Of a stretch of DNA of 38,750 nucleotides, positions 6,642-15,459 are shown one piece after another (positions within the stretch are counted from its first letter, which is position 1; every line of letters starts with the position of its first letter). Source of the stretch: Paraburkholderia sp. (GTDB lineage Bacteria > Pseudomonadota > Gammaproteobacteria > Burkholderiales > Burkholderiaceae); NCBI RefSeq assembly GCF_026225065.1, contig NZ_JAMFSB010000224.1, forward strand, positions 1-38,750, given 5' to 3'. The position numbers were made by a program, and so were the translations under genes. The notes below the pieces were generated by a model that ran no database searches, had not been told where the DNA came from, and saw nothing but the letters and a program-made list of their open reading frames with translations.

Positions 6642-9600
6642 CGCGATTGACCTGCTGGGTGGGCGCGAGCAACTGCGCGAGTTCGGTTAGCCGGAAGCGG
6701 CGCGCGAGGACACGCAGCGGCTCCAGCAGGGCGGCGAGCTCTGGCGCGCCATGCTCGGCAGCGTCCAGTTGCTCGATAAAGCCTTGTACGTAGCCCATCT
6801 CCAGTTGCGCGTGCAACTTCTCTCGCAAGCCGGCCGGCAGGCTCGTCGATACGTCGAGCAGCGCAGCCGCAGGCGGAGGGGCTGGCTCGACGGCTTCGGC
6901 AATCCATTGCAGCTGCAGCAGCGCGGCCATTTTGTCGAGCAGCATTGGCAGATGCAGCGGCTTGGCGAGGTAGTCGTCGCAACCTGCCGCGGCACCTTTT
7001 TCGCGGTCGTCGGCGAAGGCATTGGCCGACAGGATCAGGATCGGTGCGCTCGACAACTGGTTGTCGCGAATCAGCCGGCTTGCCTCGAAGCCGTCCATGG
7101 CCGGCATCGAAACGTCCATCACGATGAGATCGGCCGAGGCGGTGCCTAGCCATTGCAGTGCCTCCGGTCCGCTGGCGGCTTCGACCACCGTGAAGCCGAG
7201 GGGAGAGAGAGTCTGCGTGACGATGCGCCGCTGCTCGGCGAGATCGTCGACTACGAGCACCGTGCGGCGCAGGCCGCAGTAGCCCTTCAGGTTCCGGGGG
7301 TTGCTGGCCAGCACCTGGGGCGCGCGCACTTCGGGTGCGAACAGCTTGACGATGAAGCGCGTGCCCTTGCCGACTTCGCTCTCTACCTGCAGATTGCCGC
7401 CCATCAGTTCGGTCAGCAAACGGCAGATCGTCAGGCCGAGCCCGGCGCCGTGGTCGTGTTCGCGTGCCGCCGCGCCGCGTTCGAACGGCAGGAACAGGCG
7501 CTCCAGTTCCGTGGCCGGCATGCCTGGGCCCGTGTCGTCAATCTCGAACGTGATGGTCTCCCATGCGTAACCGGTGCGTACCTTGACCGAGCCGCTCGAA
7601 GTAAAGCGGATCGCATTGCCGATCAGATTGATGAGAATCTGCCGGGCCCGTTTTTCGTCGATGCGCACCACGTCCGGGATGCGGCCACTAGTTTGAAAGT
7701 CGAATTGCAGTCCCTTGTCGGTCGCCTGCGGTTCAAGCATCGCTGAGAGCTGCGTGACGAATTCTGGCAGCGAAATCTCAGTCACGTGTAACTGCAGTTT
7801 GCCCGCCTCGATGCGGGCCACGTCCAGCAAGCCGTCTACCAACGCCAGCAAGTGCTCGCCGCTGCGATAGATGGTCGCCACCGCGTTGCGTCGACCCGGC
7901 GGCAGTTCGTCGGTGCCTTGCAGCAGCAGTTGCGCGTAGCCGAGGATGCTGTTGAGCGGTGTGCGCAACTCGTGGCTCAGGCCCGTCACATAGCGGCTTT
8001 TTGCGCGGTTCGCCGACTCGGCTGCAGCGCTCGCCGACTGCAACGCCGCGTCGGTCTTTTGGTGAGCTTCGATTTCCTGCATCAGAAGTTCAGCTTGCCG
8101 CTGCGATTCCTCCTGGGTGACCTTGCGGTTTTCATTGGCGAGGACCAGCCACCAGGCCGCGATGCAGCCGACCAGCGCGAGCGCGAAAAACGCTTTCAGA
8201 TATCCCTGCAGCAGCACGTCGTGGATCGCGGTGTCGAGATCGGGGAGGGTCCTTATGCTCTGGTACCACTGCGCGGCGAGCACGCCACCAAGCAGCGCCA
8301 GCACGACGATCAGGAGTCCCGCATACTGCGCGAGCCGTAGACCCGCCGGTCCCAGCTTGAGACGTGGAAACAGCGTGCGCATCGACTTGCCGAACTGCGC
8401 AGGCAGTCGCGCGTGCGGCTTGCAGGAGTCGTTGCAGCGCGAGTCGAGCGAGCAGCACAGCGAGCAGATCGAACCCGCGTAAGCCGGGCAGTGCGCCATG
8501 TCTTCGCGCTCGAAGGTGTTTTCGCAGATCACGCAGCGCAACACCGCGCCCTGTTCGAGGTCGTGGCCGTCACGCGCCAGATAGAAGCGCCCGCGCGTGG
8601 CGATGGCAAGCAACGGAGCGCAGATGAACGCAACCAGCAGCGCGATAAACGACGACAGCGCTTCCGCGCTCGTGCCGAACACGCCCGCATGAGAGAGCGC
8701 GGCGACAGCCGCGGCAATCAGCATGGCGCCGACACCGACGGGATTCACGTCGTAAAGATGAGCCCGCTTGAACTCGACATAGGGCGGACTGTATCCGAGC
8801 GGCTTGTTGATCACGAGGTCGCCGACCACGGCGCCGATCCAGGCAATCGCCACATTGGCGTAAAGCGCGAGCACTTTGCTGATGGCTTCGAACACGCCCA
8901 TTTCGACGAGCAGGAGCGCGATCAGCACATTGAAGATGAGCCAGACCACGCGGCCCGGGTGGCTGTGCGTGAGCCGCGCGAAGAAATTCGACCACGCTAG
9001 CGAACCCGCGTACGCGTTGGTGACGTTGATCTTCAGTTGCGACACGATCACAAACAGCGTCATCGCGGCGAGCGCCCCTTCGGGCGAGCGGAACACGTAG
9101 TGATACGCGACCAGGTACATCTGGGTCGGCTCGACCGCCTTGACCGGATCGATCTCGTGCTGGATGGCGAGAAAGGCAAGGAACGCACCGCCGAGCATTT
9201 TCAGCGCGCCCGGCACGATCCAGCCCGGGCCGGCGGAGATCAGGGCGACCCACCAGCGCACGCGGTTGGCACGCGTGCGCGGCGGCAGGAAACGCAAGTA
9301 ATCGACCTGTTCGCCGATCTGCACGATCAATGAAAACACTACCGTGCAACCGGCCCCGAAAGCGACCAGGTTGAACTCGTGGCCGTCGCCAGAGATACCG
9401 CCGAAGGTGACCCATTCGGCGAGCACGTGCGGCTCGCGCCACAGCACCACGGCGTACGGCACCACCAGCAGCACGAGCCACAACGGCTGGGTCCAGCCCT
9501 GTAGCCGGTTGATGAAAGTAATGCCGAAGGTCACCACCGGAATGATCACCAGTGCGCTGATGACGTAGGCGACCGATAGCGGGATCTTTAGATACAACTC

Positions 9601-10095
9601 GAGCGCGAGCGACATGATGGCCGCTTCGAGCGCGAAAAATACGAACGTGAAGATCGCGTAGATCAGCGACGTCAGCGTCGAACCCATGTAGCCGAAACCG
9701 GCGCCGCGCGTGAGCAGATCCATGTCGACGCCGTAGCGCGCCGCGTAGTAGGCGATCGGTATGCCGGTCAAAAACACCAGCACCGAGACGGCGAGGATCG
9801 CGTAGACCGCATTGGTGAAACCGTAGTTAACCACCAGCGAGCCGCCGATCGCCTCGAGCACGAGGAACGACACCGCCCCCAACGCCGTGTTGGCGACGCG
9901 GAATTCGGACCAGCGCCGGAATGTGCGCGGTGTGAAGCGCAGCGCGTAGTCCTCGAGCGTCTCGTCGCCGACCCACGCGTTGTAGTCGCGGCGGATCTTC
10001 ACGATGCGCTGCGTGCCGCTCGGCTGCGGGCGCGATGCCCCAGCTTGGGTGGCCGGATTGGCGGAGCGAGGCGGCGGTGGTTCCGTTTGGTGCAT
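6634..10095 (-). CDS. NCS1 permease-hybrid histidine kinase fusion, 1153 aa
   Basis: Residues about 45-500 are a multi-helix membrane domain of the NCS1 purine/cytosine/allantoin permease type (N-T-A-L-G-A-V-S-F-L-V-L-E-A-I-G-G near 69-85). A cytoplasmic Cys cluster follows at 521-558 (C-V-I-C, then H-C-P, C-S-L-C-C, C-N-D-S-C), probably binding zinc. After it come two more helices (about 590-608 and 633-652), a HisKA domain with His708 in S-H-E-L-R-T-P-L-N, an ATPase domain (D-D-T-G-P-G-M, G-A-G-L-G-L), and a receiver with Asp994 in V-M-D-V-S-M-P. The C-terminal tail lacks the H-x-x-K-G motif of an HPt domain. The start is ATG 10095 with AAAGG six bases upstream; an in-frame GTG at 10140 lacks a good site. 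The permease part probably senses (and perhaps transports) a nitrogenous solute and signals through the adjacent LuxR-type regulator. Substrate identity is inferred only from the divergent urea/amide operon. Confidence 0.92.
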   Translation of the reverse strand: MHQTEPPPPRSANPATQAGASRPQPSGTQRIVKIRRDYNAWVGDETLEDYALRFTPRTFRRWSEFRVANTALGAVSFLVLEAIGGSLVVNYGFTNAVYAILAVSVLVFLTGIPIAYYAARYGVDMDLLTRGAGFGYMGSTLTSLIYAIFTFVFFALEAAIMSLALELYLKIPLSVAYVISALVIIPVVTFGITFINRLQGWTQPLWLVLLVVPYAVVLWREPHVLAEWVTFGGISGDGHEFNLVAFGAGCTVVFSLIVQIGEQVDYLRFLPPRTRANRVRWWVALISAGPGWIVPGALKMLGGAFLAFLAIQHEIDPVKAVEPTQMYLVAYHYVFRSPEGALAAMTLFVIVSQLKINVTNAYAGSLAWSNFFARLTHSHPGRVVWLIFNVLIALLLVEMGVFEAISKVLALYANVAIAWIGAVVGDLVINKPLGYSPPYVEFKRAHLYDVNPVGVGAMLIAAAVAALSHAGVFGTSAEALSSFIALLVAFICAPLLAIATRGRFYLARDGHDLEQGAVLRCVICENTFEREDMAHCPAYAGSICSLCCSLDSRCNDSCKPHARLPAQFGKSMRTLFPRLKLGPAGLRLAQYAGLLIVVLALLGGVLAAQWYQSIRTLPDLDTAIHDVLLQGYLKAFFALALVGCIAAWWLVLANENRKVTQEESQRQAELLMQEIEAHQKTDAALQSASAAAESANRAKSRYVTGLSHELRTPLNSILGYAQLLLQGTDELPPGRRNAVATIYRSGEHLLALVDGLLDVARIEAGKLQLHVTEISLPEFVTQLSAMLEPQATDKGLQFDFQTSGRIPDVVRIDEKRARQILINLIGNAIRFTSSGSVKVRTGYAWETITFEIDDTGPGMPATELERLFLPFERGAAAREHDHGAGLGLTICRLLTELMGGNLQVESEVGKGTRFIVKLFAPEVRAPQVLASNPRNLKGYCGLRRTVLVVDDLAEQRRIVTQTLSPLGFTVVEAASGPEALQWLGTASADLIVMDVSMPAMDGFEASRLIRDNQLSSAPILILSANAFADDREKGAAAGCDDYLAKPLHLPMLLDKMAALLQLQWIAEAVEPAPPPAAALLDVSTSLPAGLREKLHAQLEMGYVQGFIEQLDAAEHGAPELAALLEPLRVLARRFRLTELAQLLAPTQQVNRDA

Positions 10096-10199
10096 CGGGG
10101 CCTTTCGTGGAGCGGTTCGGGGCACTGGCCGTGCGTCCACGCAAATAGCATTCCATTCGCAGTCGCCGCGATTATAGAGAGCGCAATTTTGGCGCGCCC

Positions 10200-10215
10200 T
10201 ACGTCAACTGACGTA
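10200..10215. promoter_or_regulatory. Palindromic candidate operator between kinase and urtA
   Basis: TACGTCA, AC, TGACGTA forms a perfect 16-bp palindrome in the 227-base gap between the divergent permease-kinase and urtA genes. LuxR/NarL-type regulators bind short inverted repeats of this kind, and the only such regulator here is the kinase's partner. It lies 105 bases from the kinase start and 108 bases from the urtA start, so it could serve both. No convincing sigma-54 or sigma-70 promoter was found in the gap. Confidence 0.45.
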
Positions 10216-10322
10216 TTTGGATCCGCAAATTGGCTACCTACCTTTCGTTGCGTCGACCCCGCCAGCCCGGTTACCAGGTTTTCCAGAGCGGGTCGCCCGA
10301 CCATGACGACAAGGAGAATTCG

Positions 10323-11588
10323 ATGTCACACGACGATCAGAACGAGCAAGGCCAGCCTTCGGCGCTCCGGCGCAAACTCCTGATGGGTCTCGCTGCCGCG
10401 CCCGCGCTGGCCATGTCCGGCATCGCACGGGCCCAGCAGTTTCCGACCGCGAAGGTCAATACCACGCACCTCGCCGTGACCGATACTGAAGTGACGGTCG
10501 GCCAATTGCACTCGGCGACCGGCACGATGGCGATCTCCGAAACCGGTTCGATCCAGGCCGAACGGCTCGCGATCGAACAGATCAACGCGGCCGGCGGCAT
10601 TCTCGGCCGCCAGATCAAGATCATTCAGGAGGACGGCGCTTCCGACTGGCCGACCTTCGCCGAAAAGTCGAAGAAACTGCTCGAAAACGATCACGTGGCG
10701 GCGGTGTTCGGCTGCTGGACCTCGGCTTCGCGCAAGGCGGTGTTGCCGATCTTCGAGCGCGACAATGGCCTGCTGTATTACCCGACGTTCTACGAAGGCC
10801 TGGAACAGTCGCACAACGTGTTCTACACCGGCCAGGAAGCGACCCAGCAGATTCTGTGGGGGCTGAACTGGGCCAACCAGACAAAGAAGGCGAAGAGTTA
10901 CTTCCTGATCGGTTCCGACTACATCTGGCCGCGTACCTCGAGCAAGATCGCGCGCAAGCATATCGAGCAGCATCTGACCGATTGCAAGGTGGTGGGCGAA
11001 GAATATTACCCGCTCGGCACCACCAACTTCAACTCGCTTATCAACAAGATCAAGATCGCCAAGCCCGATTGCATCTACGCGATCATCGTCGGCGGTTCGA
11101 ATGTGGCGTTCTACAAGCAGCTCAAGGCGGCCGGCATCACGGCTGACAAGCAGTTCCTGCTGACCATCTCGGTGACCGAGGATGAAGTGCTCGGCATCGG
11201 CGGCGAGAACGTGGCGGGCTTCTACTCGGCCATGAAGTATTTCGAATCGCTCGACAACGACAACAACAAGAAATTCGTCGCGGCGTTCAAGGCGAAGTAC
11301 GGACCGAAATCGGTGATCGGCGACGTCACGCAGGCCGCGTATCTCGGACCGTGGCTATGGAAAGCGGCGGTGGAGAAAGCCGGCAGCTTCGACGTCGACA
11401 AGGTCGTCGCCGCATCGCCGGGTATCGAACTGAAAACCGCACCGGAAGGCTACGTGAAGATTCATGCGAATCACCACTTGTGGAGCCGCACGCGCATCGG
11501 CGAGGCGCAGGCGGACGGCCAGTTCAAGGTGGTGGCCGAGTCGCCGACGCTGATCGAGCCGAATCCGTTCCCGAAGGGTTATCAGTAA
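10323..11588 (+). CDS. urtA: Urea/short-chain amide ABC transporter, substrate-binding protein, 421 aa
   Basis: This is a periplasmic binding protein of the UrtA/AmiC-like type 1 fold. Residues 1-38 form a signal peptide with twin arginines (L-R-R-K-L-L-M-G) before the hydrophobic core and A-R-A-Q cleavage region, which suggests possible Tat export. The mature part contains V-G-Q-L-H-S-A-T-G-T-M-A-I-S-E and V-F-G-C-W-T-S-A-S-R-K-A, both typical of UrtA. The start is ATG 10323 with AAGGAG at 10311-10316; the frame is open upstream, but that part has no ribosome site. It heads urtABCDE-fmdA-fmdB. With formamidase downstream and no urease, the real ligand may be formamide, acetamide or urea, as for the related Fmd system of Methylophilus. 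Confidence 0.93.
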   Translation: MSHDDQNEQGQPSALRRKLLMGLAAAPALAMSGIARAQQFPTAKVNTTHLAVTDTEVTVGQLHSATGTMAISETGSIQAERLAIEQINAAGGILGRQIKIIQEDGASDWPTFAEKSKKLLENDHVAAVFGCWTSASRKAVLPIFERDNGLLYYPTFYEGLEQSHNVFYTGQEATQQILWGLNWANQTKKAKSYFLIGSDYIWPRTSSKIARKHIEQHLTDCKVVGEEYYPLGTTNFNSLINKIKIAKPDCIYAIIVGGSNVAFYKQLKAAGITADKQFLLTISVTEDEVLGIGGENVAGFYSAMKYFESLDNDNNKKFVAAFKAKYGPKSVIGDVTQAAYLGPWLWKAAVEKAGSFDVDKVVAASPGIELKTAPEGYVKIHANHHLWSRTRIGEAQADGQFKVVAESPTLIEPNPFPKGYQ

Positions 11589-11682
11589 GCCGGGTTCAGG
11601 TCGAAATCAGACCGCAATCACGCCGTGCTCAGGCAGCAAGCGCGCCATGCCGGCGCGCGCCGATCATTTCGAGGAGAGACGC

Positions 11683-12600
11683 ATGTCGGCTTCGGACATT
11701 CTTAACATCACCTTGATGCAGGGTTTTGCGGGCTTGAGTCTGTTTAGCGTGCTGCTGCTGATGGGGCTCGGGCTGGCGGTGATTTTCGGCCAGATGGGTG
11801 TCATCAACATGGCCCACGGCGAGTTCATGACGATCGGCGCGTACACGATCTACATGTTCTCGCAACTGGCCGACAACTACTGGCACGGGTTCGCGCCCAT
11901 CTACTTTCCGCTGGCGATCTGCGCTGCTTTCGCGCTCGCCTTTGCGGCCGGCTGGGTGGCGGAGTGGGCGTTGATCCGCCATCTGTACCGGCGTCCGCTC
12001 GACACGCTACTCGCCACCTGGGGTTTGAGCCTCGGGATGCAGCAGGTGTTCCGCTCGGTGTTCGGCCCGAAGGAGGTGAGCCCAACACTGCCGGACTGGC
12101 TGATGGGTTCCTGGTCGCCCAAGCAAGGGCTCGACATCCCGATCAACGGCCTGTTCGTGATGAGTCTTGCTGTGGTGATGACGGGCGGCGTGCTACTCGC
12201 GTTGTATCGGTCGCGCTGGGGGCTGAGGGTGCGCGCTACTGTCGCCAACCGTCAGATGGCGAACGCCGCCGGCATCGATACGCGCAAGACCGACCGGCTG
12301 ACCTTCGCGATCGGCTGCGGAATGGCCGGTGTGGCCGGTGCCGCGTTCACGGCGATCGGCTCGACGGGGCCGACCAGCGGCTCGCTGTATATCGTCGATT
12401 CGTTCCTGGTGGTGACGTTCGGCGGGGCGGCGAGTCTGCTCGGCACGGTCGCTTCGGCGTTCGGCATCGCACAGATGCAGTCGATCAGCGAGTTTTTCAT
12501 GACCGGCTCGTCCGCCCGCGTGGTGACGCTGTTGACGATCGTCATCGTGCTGATGTTGCGCCCTCAAGGGCTTTTCGCTTCGAAGGTGCGTCGTGTCTGA
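11683..12600 (+). CDS. urtB: Urea/amide ABC transporter permease UrtB, 305 aa
   Basis: This is an inner-membrane permease of the LivH/UrtB (HAAT) family, with about eight hydrophobic segments. The early G-Q-M-G-V-I-N-M-A-H-G-E-F-M motif is characteristic of the family, and the E-A-A-like coupling region is near the middle (R-A-T-V-A-N-R-Q-M-A-N-A-A-G-I-D-T). The start is ATG 11683 with AGGAGA five bases upstream; an in-frame ATG at 11647 lacks such a site. The protein is the short UrtB form, without the long N-terminal extracytoplasmic extension seen in some UrtB proteins. It lies 94 bases after urtA and pairs with UrtC to form the channel. Confidence 0.93.
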   Translation: MSASDILNITLMQGFAGLSLFSVLLLMGLGLAVIFGQMGVINMAHGEFMTIGAYTIYMFSQLADNYWHGFAPIYFPLAICAAFALAFAAGWVAEWALIRHLYRRPLDTLLATWGLSLGMQQVFRSVFGPKEVSPTLPDWLMGSWSPKQGLDIPINGLFVMSLAVVMTGGVLLALYRSRWGLRVRATVANRQMANAAGIDTRKTDRLTFAIGCGMAGVAGAAFTAIGSTGPTSGSLYIVDSFLVVTFGGAASLLGTVASAFGIAQMQSISEFFMTGSSARVVTLLTIVIVLMLRPQGLFASKVRRV

Positions 12601-12708
12601 CGAGCGAAGCAAGACATTCGTGGGCGGGCGGCTGCGCGTTGCGCCGCAGCGTGTTTCGCATGCACCGCAAAGACGTCTTTTCAATCGATTCAGCCCGGAG
12701 AAATGCAT

Positions 12709-13887
12709 ATGGACCCGCTGAACCCTTCCGCCGGAGCCTCTGCAGCACCGCCCGCCGCAGTTGCCGCTGGCGAGGCTGCTCGCAGCGGTCTGCGACCGAC
12801 ACTGCTGCGCTGGTTCACGACCGATGGCTACGGCAGCATCGTCGTGCTGGCGCTGCTGATTCTTGTGGTGTTTCCACTCGCGCTCGATGCGTTCCGTCTC
12901 AACCTGATGGGCAAGTATCTGACCTACGCGTTCGTCGCCGTCGGCCTCGTGATGGCGTGGGGCTATGGCGGCGTGCTGAGCCTGGGGCAGGGCGTGTTCT
13001 TCGGCCTCGGCGGCTACTGCATGGCGATGTTCCTGAAGCTCGAAGCATCGGACCCGATCAGCACGAAGATCCAGTCGACGCCTGGGATTCCCGACTTTAT
13101 GGACTGGAATCAGATCACCGCGTTGCCGTTCTGGTGGAAGCCGTTTCATTCGCTGCCGTTTGCGCTTGTCGCGGTGGTGGTCGTGCCCTGCGCGCTGGCG
13201 TTCGTGGTCAGCTTTGCGATGTTCAAGCGGCGCGTGGGCGGGGTCTACTTCGCCATCATCACGCAGGCGGTGGCGCTGATTCTCTCGGTGCTCATCATCG
13301 GCCAGCAAGGCTATACCGGCGGCGTGAACGGCATCACCGACCTGCGCACGATGTATGGCTGGGATATTCGCGGCGACGGCGCCAAGCTGATCCTGTACTT
13401 CCTGAACGCGGTCCTGTTGCTGGTGGCGATTCTCTGCTGCCGGCTGATCCAGCGCAGCAAGCTCGGCACCCTGCTGCTCGCCATGCGCGACAAGGAAGAC
13501 CGGGTGCGTTTCTCGGGCTACGACGTCGCCATGTTCAAGGTCTTCGCGTTCTGTGTCGCGGCGGTGCTGGCGGCCATCGGCGGCGCGATGTTCACGTTGC
13601 AGGTCGGCTTCATGTCGCCGTCGTTCGTGGGGATCGTGCCGTCCATCGAGATGGTGATCTACGCGGCGGTGGGCGGCCGTATGTCGCTGGTGGGCGCGGT
13701 CTATGGCGCGGTGCTCGTCAACCTCGGCAAGACCTGGTTCTCCGAAAGTTTCCCGAACCTGTGGCTGTTCCTGATGGCCGCGCTTTTTATCGGCGTCGTG
13801 ATGGCCTTTCCGAACGGCCTCGCCGGTCTCTACGACAGCCATGTGAAACCGTGGCTGCTGCGCCGCGCCTTGCGGAGGACAACATGA
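12709..13887 (+). CDS. urtC: Urea/amide ABC transporter permease UrtC, 392 aa
   Basis: This is a LivM/UrtC-type inner-membrane permease. A Pro/Ala-rich cytoplasmic N-terminus (about 35 residues) precedes the membrane segments, which contain the family motif M-A-W-G-Y-G-G-V-L-S-L-G-Q-G-V-F-F-G-L-G-G-Y. The coupling loop is near A-M-R-D-K-E-D-R-V-R-F-S-G-Y. Two ATG codons compete: 12703 lies only two bases after CGGAG, whereas 12709 has an eight-base gap, so I chose 12709. The stop overlaps the urtD start (ATGA). It forms the translocation pore with UrtB and is energised by UrtD and UrtE. Confidence 0.92.
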   Translation: MDPLNPSAGASAAPPAAVAAGEAARSGLRPTLLRWFTTDGYGSIVVLALLILVVFPLALDAFRLNLMGKYLTYAFVAVGLVMAWGYGGVLSLGQGVFFGLGGYCMAMFLKLEASDPISTKIQSTPGIPDFMDWNQITALPFWWKPFHSLPFALVAVVVVPCALAFVVSFAMFKRRVGGVYFAIITQAVALILSVLIIGQQGYTGGVNGITDLRTMYGWDIRGDGAKLILYFLNAVLLLVAILCCRLIQRSKLGTLLLAMRDKEDRVRFSGYDVAMFKVFAFCVAAVLAAIGGAMFTLQVGFMSPSFVGIVPSIEMVIYAAVGGRMSLVGAVYGAVLVNLGKTWFSESFPNLWLFLMAALFIGVVMAFPNGLAGLYDSHVKPWLLRRALRRTT

Positions 13888-14627
13888 GCAATACCGATTT
13901 CGTGCTGGCCGTCGAGGGCCTAAGCGTGTCGTTCGACGGCTTCAAGGCGATCGATTCGCTGAACCTCTATGTCGACCGCGGCGAGCTGCGCGTGGTGATC
14001 GGCCCGAATGGTGCCGGCAAGACGACGCTGCTCGATCTGATCTGCGGCAAGACACGGGCGAGCGAAGGCAGTATCAAGTTTCGCAACGAGGAGATGACGC
14101 GGCTGCCGGAATTTCGCCGTGTGCGCAAGGGGATTGGCCGCAAGTTCCAGACGCCGTCGATCTACGAGAACCTCACCGTGTTCCAGAACCTCGAAGTGTC
14201 GTTTCCGCGCGGGCGTGGGGTGTTCGGTGCGCTGGCGTTTCGCCGCACCAGCGATGTGCTCGACCGCGTGCGCGACGTGGCCGGCGAGATTGGCCTCGCC
14301 AGCCAGCTCGATCTTGAGGCCGGGTTGCTGTCGCACGGCCAGAAGCAGTGGCTCGAAATCGGCATGTTGCTGATGCAGGAGCCGGAACTGCTGATGCTCG
14401 ACGAACCGATTGCCGGCATGAGCGTGCGCGAGCGCGAGGTGACTGCCGAGCTGCTCAAACGGATCTGCCAGAACCGCTCGATGATCGTGATCGAACACGA
14501 CATGGCGTTCGTCGCGCAGATTGCGCACAAGGTCACCGTGATGCATCAGGGGAAGATCCTCGCCGAAGGGGCGATGGAGCAGGTGCAGGCCGATCCGCGG
14601 GTGATCGATGTTTATCTTGGGCACTGA
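13884..14627 (+). CDS. urtD: Urea/amide ABC transporter ATP-binding protein UrtD, 247 aa
   Basis: This is a LivG-type ATPase. Walker A is G-P-N-G-A-G-K-T-T at residues 40-48. The signature is the unusual L-S-H-G-Q-K-Q-W-L-E-I, a form typical of UrtD rather than L-S-G-G-Q. Walker B is L-L-M-L-D-E-P, and the switch histidine is in V-I-E-H-D. The start is ATG 13884 with GGAGG eight bases upstream, overlapping the urtC stop by four bases. The same frame stays open far upstream through urtC and urtB, but that is a codon-bias artefact. It works in the cytoplasm as a heterodimer with UrtE. Confidence 0.94.
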   Translation: MSNTDFVLAVEGLSVSFDGFKAIDSLNLYVDRGELRVVIGPNGAGKTTLLDLICGKTRASEGSIKFRNEEMTRLPEFRRVRKGIGRKFQTPSIYENLTVFQNLEVSFPRGRGVFGALAFRRTSDVLDRVRDVAGEIGLASQLDLEAGLLSHGQKQWLEIGMLLMQEPELLMLDEPIAGMSVREREVTAELLKRICQNRSMIVIEHDMAFVAQIAHKVTVMHQGKILAEGAMEQVQADPRVIDVYLGH

Positions 14628-14733
14628 GTTGGCCACCAAGTTGACCACTGAGCCGGCCACCCAGTTAGCCGCTGAGTCAGACATCGAACCCGCCAATGAG
14701 TGTGCTGCGAAACCAGCGAACGAGGAGCCCAGC
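14623..14733 (+). repeat. Degenerate 24-bp tandem repeat at the urtD-urtE junction
   Basis: Four 24-base units, at 14623-14646, 14647-14670, 14671-14694 and 14695-14718, plus a partial fifth fill the space between urtD and urtE. Each begins with a form of A-C-T-G-A-G (ACTGAG, ACTGAG, GCTGAG, AATGAG, then AACGAG). The first two units match at 19 of 24 bases. In the urtE frame they encode an eight-residue periodicity: TELATKLT, TEPATQLA, AESDIEPA, NECAAKPA. The frame is open from ATG 14608 inside urtD, so an N-terminally extended UrtE is formally possible. Confidence 0.75.
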
Positions 14734-15423
14734 ATGTTGAATGTCGACGACGTATTCGTCAGTTACGGCCAGAGCGAGGCGCTGCACGGAATCAGCTTCC
14801 AGGCGGCTAAAAACGAAACCGTGGCGATCATGGGACGCAACGGCATGGGCAAGACCACGCTGTTCAAGTCGTTGATCGGCATCTTGCCGCTCAAAGGCGG
14901 CGCAGTGCGCGTGGACGGCCAGGACGTCTCGCGCGACGAAAGCTTTCGTCGCGTCGCCAAAGGCATCGCCTACGTGCCGCAGGGGCGGCAGATTTTCGCC
15001 ACGCTCACGGTGGAGGAAAACATCCAGACTGGCCTGGAAAACGCCCGCGACAGGCGCATCCCCGAAGAGATCTACGCGTTGTTTCCAGTGCTTTATGACA
15101 TGCGCGCCCGCAAGGGCGGCAACCTGTCCGGTGGCCAGCAGCAACAGCTTGCTATCGCTCGCGCGCTGGTTACGCAACCGAAGGTGCTGCTGCTCGACGA
15201 GCCGACCGAAGGGATCCAGCCATCGATCATCAAGGACATCGCCAAAGCGTTGAACGAAATCCGCAAGCTGCGCGATATCACGATCGTGGTGTCGGAGCAG
15301 GTGCTGAGTTTCGCGCTCGATGTCGCCGACCGGTTGTTCGTCATCGAAGGTGGCCGTCTGGTGCACGAAAGTCCGCGCAGCGCCGCCGACACCGCGAAGA
15401 TCCGCGAGTACCTGTCGGTGTGA
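14734..15423 (+). CDS. urtE: Urea/amide ABC transporter ATP-binding protein UrtE, 229 aa
   Basis: This is a LivF-type ATPase. Walker A is G-R-N-G-M-G-K-T-T at residues 34-42, the signature L-S-G-G-Q-Q-Q-Q-L-A-I-A-R-A-L is near 130, and Walker B is V-L-L-L-D-E-P-T-E-G-I-Q-P-S. The last is characteristic of UrtE. The start is ATG 14734 with GAGGAG six bases upstream, giving the usual family length of about 230. An in-frame ATG at 14608 would add a 42-residue repetitive leader, but has no visible ribosome site. It follows urtD in the operon and completes the transporter. Confidence 0.94.
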   Translation: MLNVDDVFVSYGQSEALHGISFQAAKNETVAIMGRNGMGKTTLFKSLIGILPLKGGAVRVDGQDVSRDESFRRVAKGIAYVPQGRQIFATLTVEENIQTGLENARDRRIPEEIYALFPVLYDMRARKGGNLSGGQQQQLAIARALVTQPKVLLLDEPTEGIQPSIIKDIAKALNEIRKLRDITIVVSEQVLSFALDVADRLFVIEGGRLVHESPRSAADTAKIREYLSV

Positions 15424-15459
15424 ACCGACTGTCCGTCATTTCCAAGAGGAGGGTTTGCA

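Noticed and set aside
10170..10200. Possible sigma-54 promoter reading toward the permease-kinase gene
   Set aside because: The reverse strand has a TTGC, but the GG element is not at the required ten-base spacing, so the match fails.
12193..13842. 549-codon antisense open frame opposite urtB/urtC
   Set aside because: Extreme His/Arg/Asp composition without motifs, fully opposite conserved permeases: a shadow frame.
11964..13883. Very long open frame running through urtB and urtC into urtD
   Set aside because: It lies in a different frame from two well-conserved permeases and has low-complexity Arg-rich composition. It is a by-product of GC-rich codon use; the real urtD starts at 13884 with a ribosome site.
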